Shown: one piece after another, positions 62,615-64,000 of the stretch
Position numbering within the stretch: position 1 is the first letter of the stretch
Layout of the letters: every line of letters starts with the position of its first letter
NCBI RefSeq assembly: GCF_001514145.1
Contig: NZ_KQ948663.1
Coordinates: forward strand, 288,438-352,437
Length of the DNA stretch: 64,000 nucleotides
Reading direction: 5' to 3'
Source of the DNA: Streptomyces canus
GTDB lineage: Bacteria > Actinomycetota > Actinomycetes > Streptomycetales > Streptomycetaceae
Made by a program: the position numbers and the translations under genes
Notes under the pieces: model-generated
Seen by the model: the letters and a program-made list of their open reading frames with translations, nothing else
The model's database searches: none
What the model was told of the DNA's origin: nothing

Positions 62615-63043
62615 GTGTCCGGTGGAGAGGTTGCCGGGATCCTGGTGGCCGTCTTCTGGGCGATCCTGGTCTCCTTCCTCGCCGTCGCGCTGGCGAGGCT
62701 GGCCCAGACGCTCAAGGCGACCACCAAGCTCGTGGCGGACGTGACCGACCAGGCCGTCCCGCTGCTGGCAGAGGCTTCCACCGCGGTGCGTTCCGCGCAG
62801 ACTCAGATCGAGCGGGTCGACGCGATCGCCTCGGACGTCCAGGAGGTCACGTCGAACGCCTCCGCGCTGTCCACCACCGTCGCCTCCACCTTCGGCGGCC
62901 CCCTGGTCAAGGTCGCGGCCTTCGGCTACGGCGTGCGCCGCGCGATCAGCGGTCGCAAGGATGACGACGTACCCGCCAAGACGCCCCGGCGTACCGTCAT
63001 CGTGGGCCGGGCGGTTTCCCGGGGCCGCGGGAAGAAGGACTGA
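62615..63043 (+). CDS. DUF948 membrane protein
   Basis: 142 residues. One N-terminal transmembrane helix (GILVAVFWAILVSFLAVALA) is followed by an amphipathic coiled-coil region (LAQTLKATTKLVADVTDQAV, ASTAVRSAQTQIERVDAIAS) typical of DUF948, and a basic tail. GTG 62615 (MSGGEV) is preferred over GTG 62606, which lies only 3 nt after AGGGAG; this start is uncertain. The family is of unknown function. It starts an operon with the next gene and alaS. Confidence 0.82.
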   Translation: MSGGEVAGILVAVFWAILVSFLAVALARLAQTLKATTKLVADVTDQAVPLLAEASTAVRSAQTQIERVDAIASDVQEVTSNASALSTTVASTFGGPLVKVAAFGYGVRRAISGRKDDDVPAKTPRRTVIVGRAVSRGRGKKD

Positions 63044-63053
63044 GGCTCAAAAG

Positions 63054-63380
63054 ATGTTCCGCCGTACTTTCTGGTTCTCCACGGGCGTGGCCGCCGGTGT
63101 CTGGGCCACCACCAAGGTGAATCGCAAGCTGAAGCAGTTGACCCCCGAGAACCTCGCCGTGACCGCGGCCAACAAGGCGGTCGAGACGGGTGCCCGTCTC
63201 AAGGACCGCGCGGTCGGCTTCGCGCTCGACGTCCGGGACAACATGGCCCAGCGGGAGGCCGAGCTGACGGATGCCCTCGGTATCCACGACGGTCCCGAAC
63301 TCCCCGCACCCAGGCGCGTCGCCGCCATCGAGAACACGACGTACACCACGCATTCGTACAACCGGAATGAGGACCACTGA
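63054..63380 (+). CDS. DUF6167-like small membrane protein, 108 aa
   Basis: MFRRTFWFSTGVAAGVWATT is a short membrane segment, followed by helices (LTPENLAVTAANKAVETGAR, LDVRDNMAQREAELTDALG) and a polar tail. It matches the small protein found just before alaS in Streptomyces, family of unknown function. The stop shares its last base with the alaS ATG. Confidence 0.75.
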   Translation: MFRRTFWFSTGVAAGVWATTKVNRKLKQLTPENLAVTAANKAVETGARLKDRAVGFALDVRDNMAQREAELTDALGIHDGPELPAPRRVAAIENTTYTTHSYNRNEDH

Positions 63381-64000
63381 TGGAGTCGGCCGAGATTCGC
63401 CGCCGCTGGCTGAGCTTCTACGAGGAGCGCGGGCACACCGTCGTCCCTTCGGCGTCGCTCATCGCGGACGACCCGACTCTGCTCCTGGTTCCCGCCGGCA
63501 TGGTGCCCTTCAAGCCGTACTTCCTCGGTGAGGTCAAGCCCCCGTGGGCGCGCGCCACCAGCGTGCAGAAGTGCGTGCGCACGCCCGACATCGAAGAGGT
63601 CGGCAAGACCACCCGGCACGGCACGTTCTTCCAGATGTGCGGCAACTTCTCCTTCGGTGACTACTTCAAGGAAGGCGCCATCAAGTACGCCTGGGAGCTG
63701 CTCACCAGCCCCCAGGACAAGGGTGGTTACGGCCTGGAGCCGGAGAAGCTCTGGATCACCGTGTACCTGGAGGACGACGAGGCCGAGCGCATCTGGCACG
63801 AGGTCGTCGGGGTGCCGAAGGAGCGCATCCAGCGCCTCGGCATGAAGGACAACTACTGGTCCATGGGCGTCCCCGGACCCTGCGGCCCCTGCTCCGAGAT
63901 CAACTACGACCGCGGCCCCGAGTTCGGCGTCGAGGGCGGCCCCGCCGTCAACGACGAGCGGTATGTGGAGATCTGGAACCTCGTCTTCATGCAGTACGAG
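63380..64000 (+). CDS. alaS: Alanyl-tRNA synthetase, N-terminal part
   Basis: The gene runs off the window after 207 codons. The visible part has MESAEIRRRWLSFYEERGH, VPAGMVPFKPYFLG, class II motif 2 region TSVQKCVRTPDIEEVGKT and HGTFFQMCGNFSFGDYFKEG, then GPCGPCSEINYD. It attaches alanine to tRNA-Ala. The ATG overlaps the preceding stop by 1 nt. Confidence 0.97.
   Translation, partial: MESAEIRRRWLSFYEERGHTVVPSASLIADDPTLLLVPAGMVPFKPYFLGEVKPPWARATSVQKCVRTPDIEEVGKTTRHGTFFQMCGNFSFGDYFKEGAIKYAWELLTSPQDKGGYGLEPEKLWITVYLEDDEAERIWHEVVGVPKERIQRLGMKDNYWSMGVPGPCGPCSEINYDRGPEFGVEGGPAVNDERYVEIWNLVFMQYE

Overview
The window is high-GC actinobacterial chromosome and almost certainly Streptomyces. Gene starts are often GTG or TTG, several genes look leaderless, and the sporulation gene ssgB is present. 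The gene order matches, from memory, the S. coelicolor core region running from cobA (about SCO1553) through ssgB (SCO1541), thrS, relA and rpsD to alaS (SCO1501). No phage, transposase, integrase or CRISPR array was seen.

Layout. 1-5.7 kb: end of cobA, a TrmH/SpoU RNA methyltransferase, a membrane Ser/Thr kinase, two small proteins, an APH-fold protein and a zinc-ribbon protein. 5.7-6.2 kb: five tRNA genes (Gly, Cys, 3x Val) on the minus strand. 6.3-12.5 kb: pabB-pabC for p-aminobenzoate, a double-GNAT protein, a DsbA-like protein, small membrane proteins, a CGNR regulator, ssgB and a PGPGW membrane protein. 12.6-22.7 kb: a stretch bracketed by two identical tRNA-Val(CAC) genes. It holds an ABC sugar importer without its own ATPase, a YesL-like membrane protein and a Tat-exported YetA/PL26-like protein, which together resemble the rhamnogalacturonan locus of Bacillus. 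The importer is preceded by a clear promoter and two LacI-type operators. 22.7-27.3 kb: a DUF2207 protein, a DnaQ-like exonuclease, and a translationally coupled pair (DUF4365 nuclease-like protein plus an unknown partner).

27.4-38.2 kb: thrS, an ion channel, a HIT-family Ap4A phosphorylase-like gene, an unknown membrane protein, an EF-G2-like GTPase, and the coupled pgsA-patA-pimA genes for phosphatidylinositol mannoside synthesis, followed by an imperfect tandem triplication. 38.7-51.1 kb: housekeeping genes pdxS-pdxT (vitamin B6), yebC, ruvC-ruvA-ruvB (Holliday junction processing), yajC-secD-secF (protein export), apt and relA. 51-64 kb: a DUF349 protein, a membrane cyclophilin, a metallo-beta-lactamase-fold hydrolase, hisS, a four-gene ABC exporter/two-component operon on the minus strand, a VKOR-type protein, rarA, rpsD behind a long structured leader, and the DUF948-DUF6167-alaS operon (alaS cut by the window end).

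Most adjacent functional partners overlap by the 4-nt ATGA/GTGA junction (pabB/pabC, the two permeases, DUF4365/partner, pgsA/patA/pimA, ruvC/ruvA, secF/apt, exporter/kinase/regulator), which indicates translational coupling. Strong perfect hairpins mark many 3' ends.
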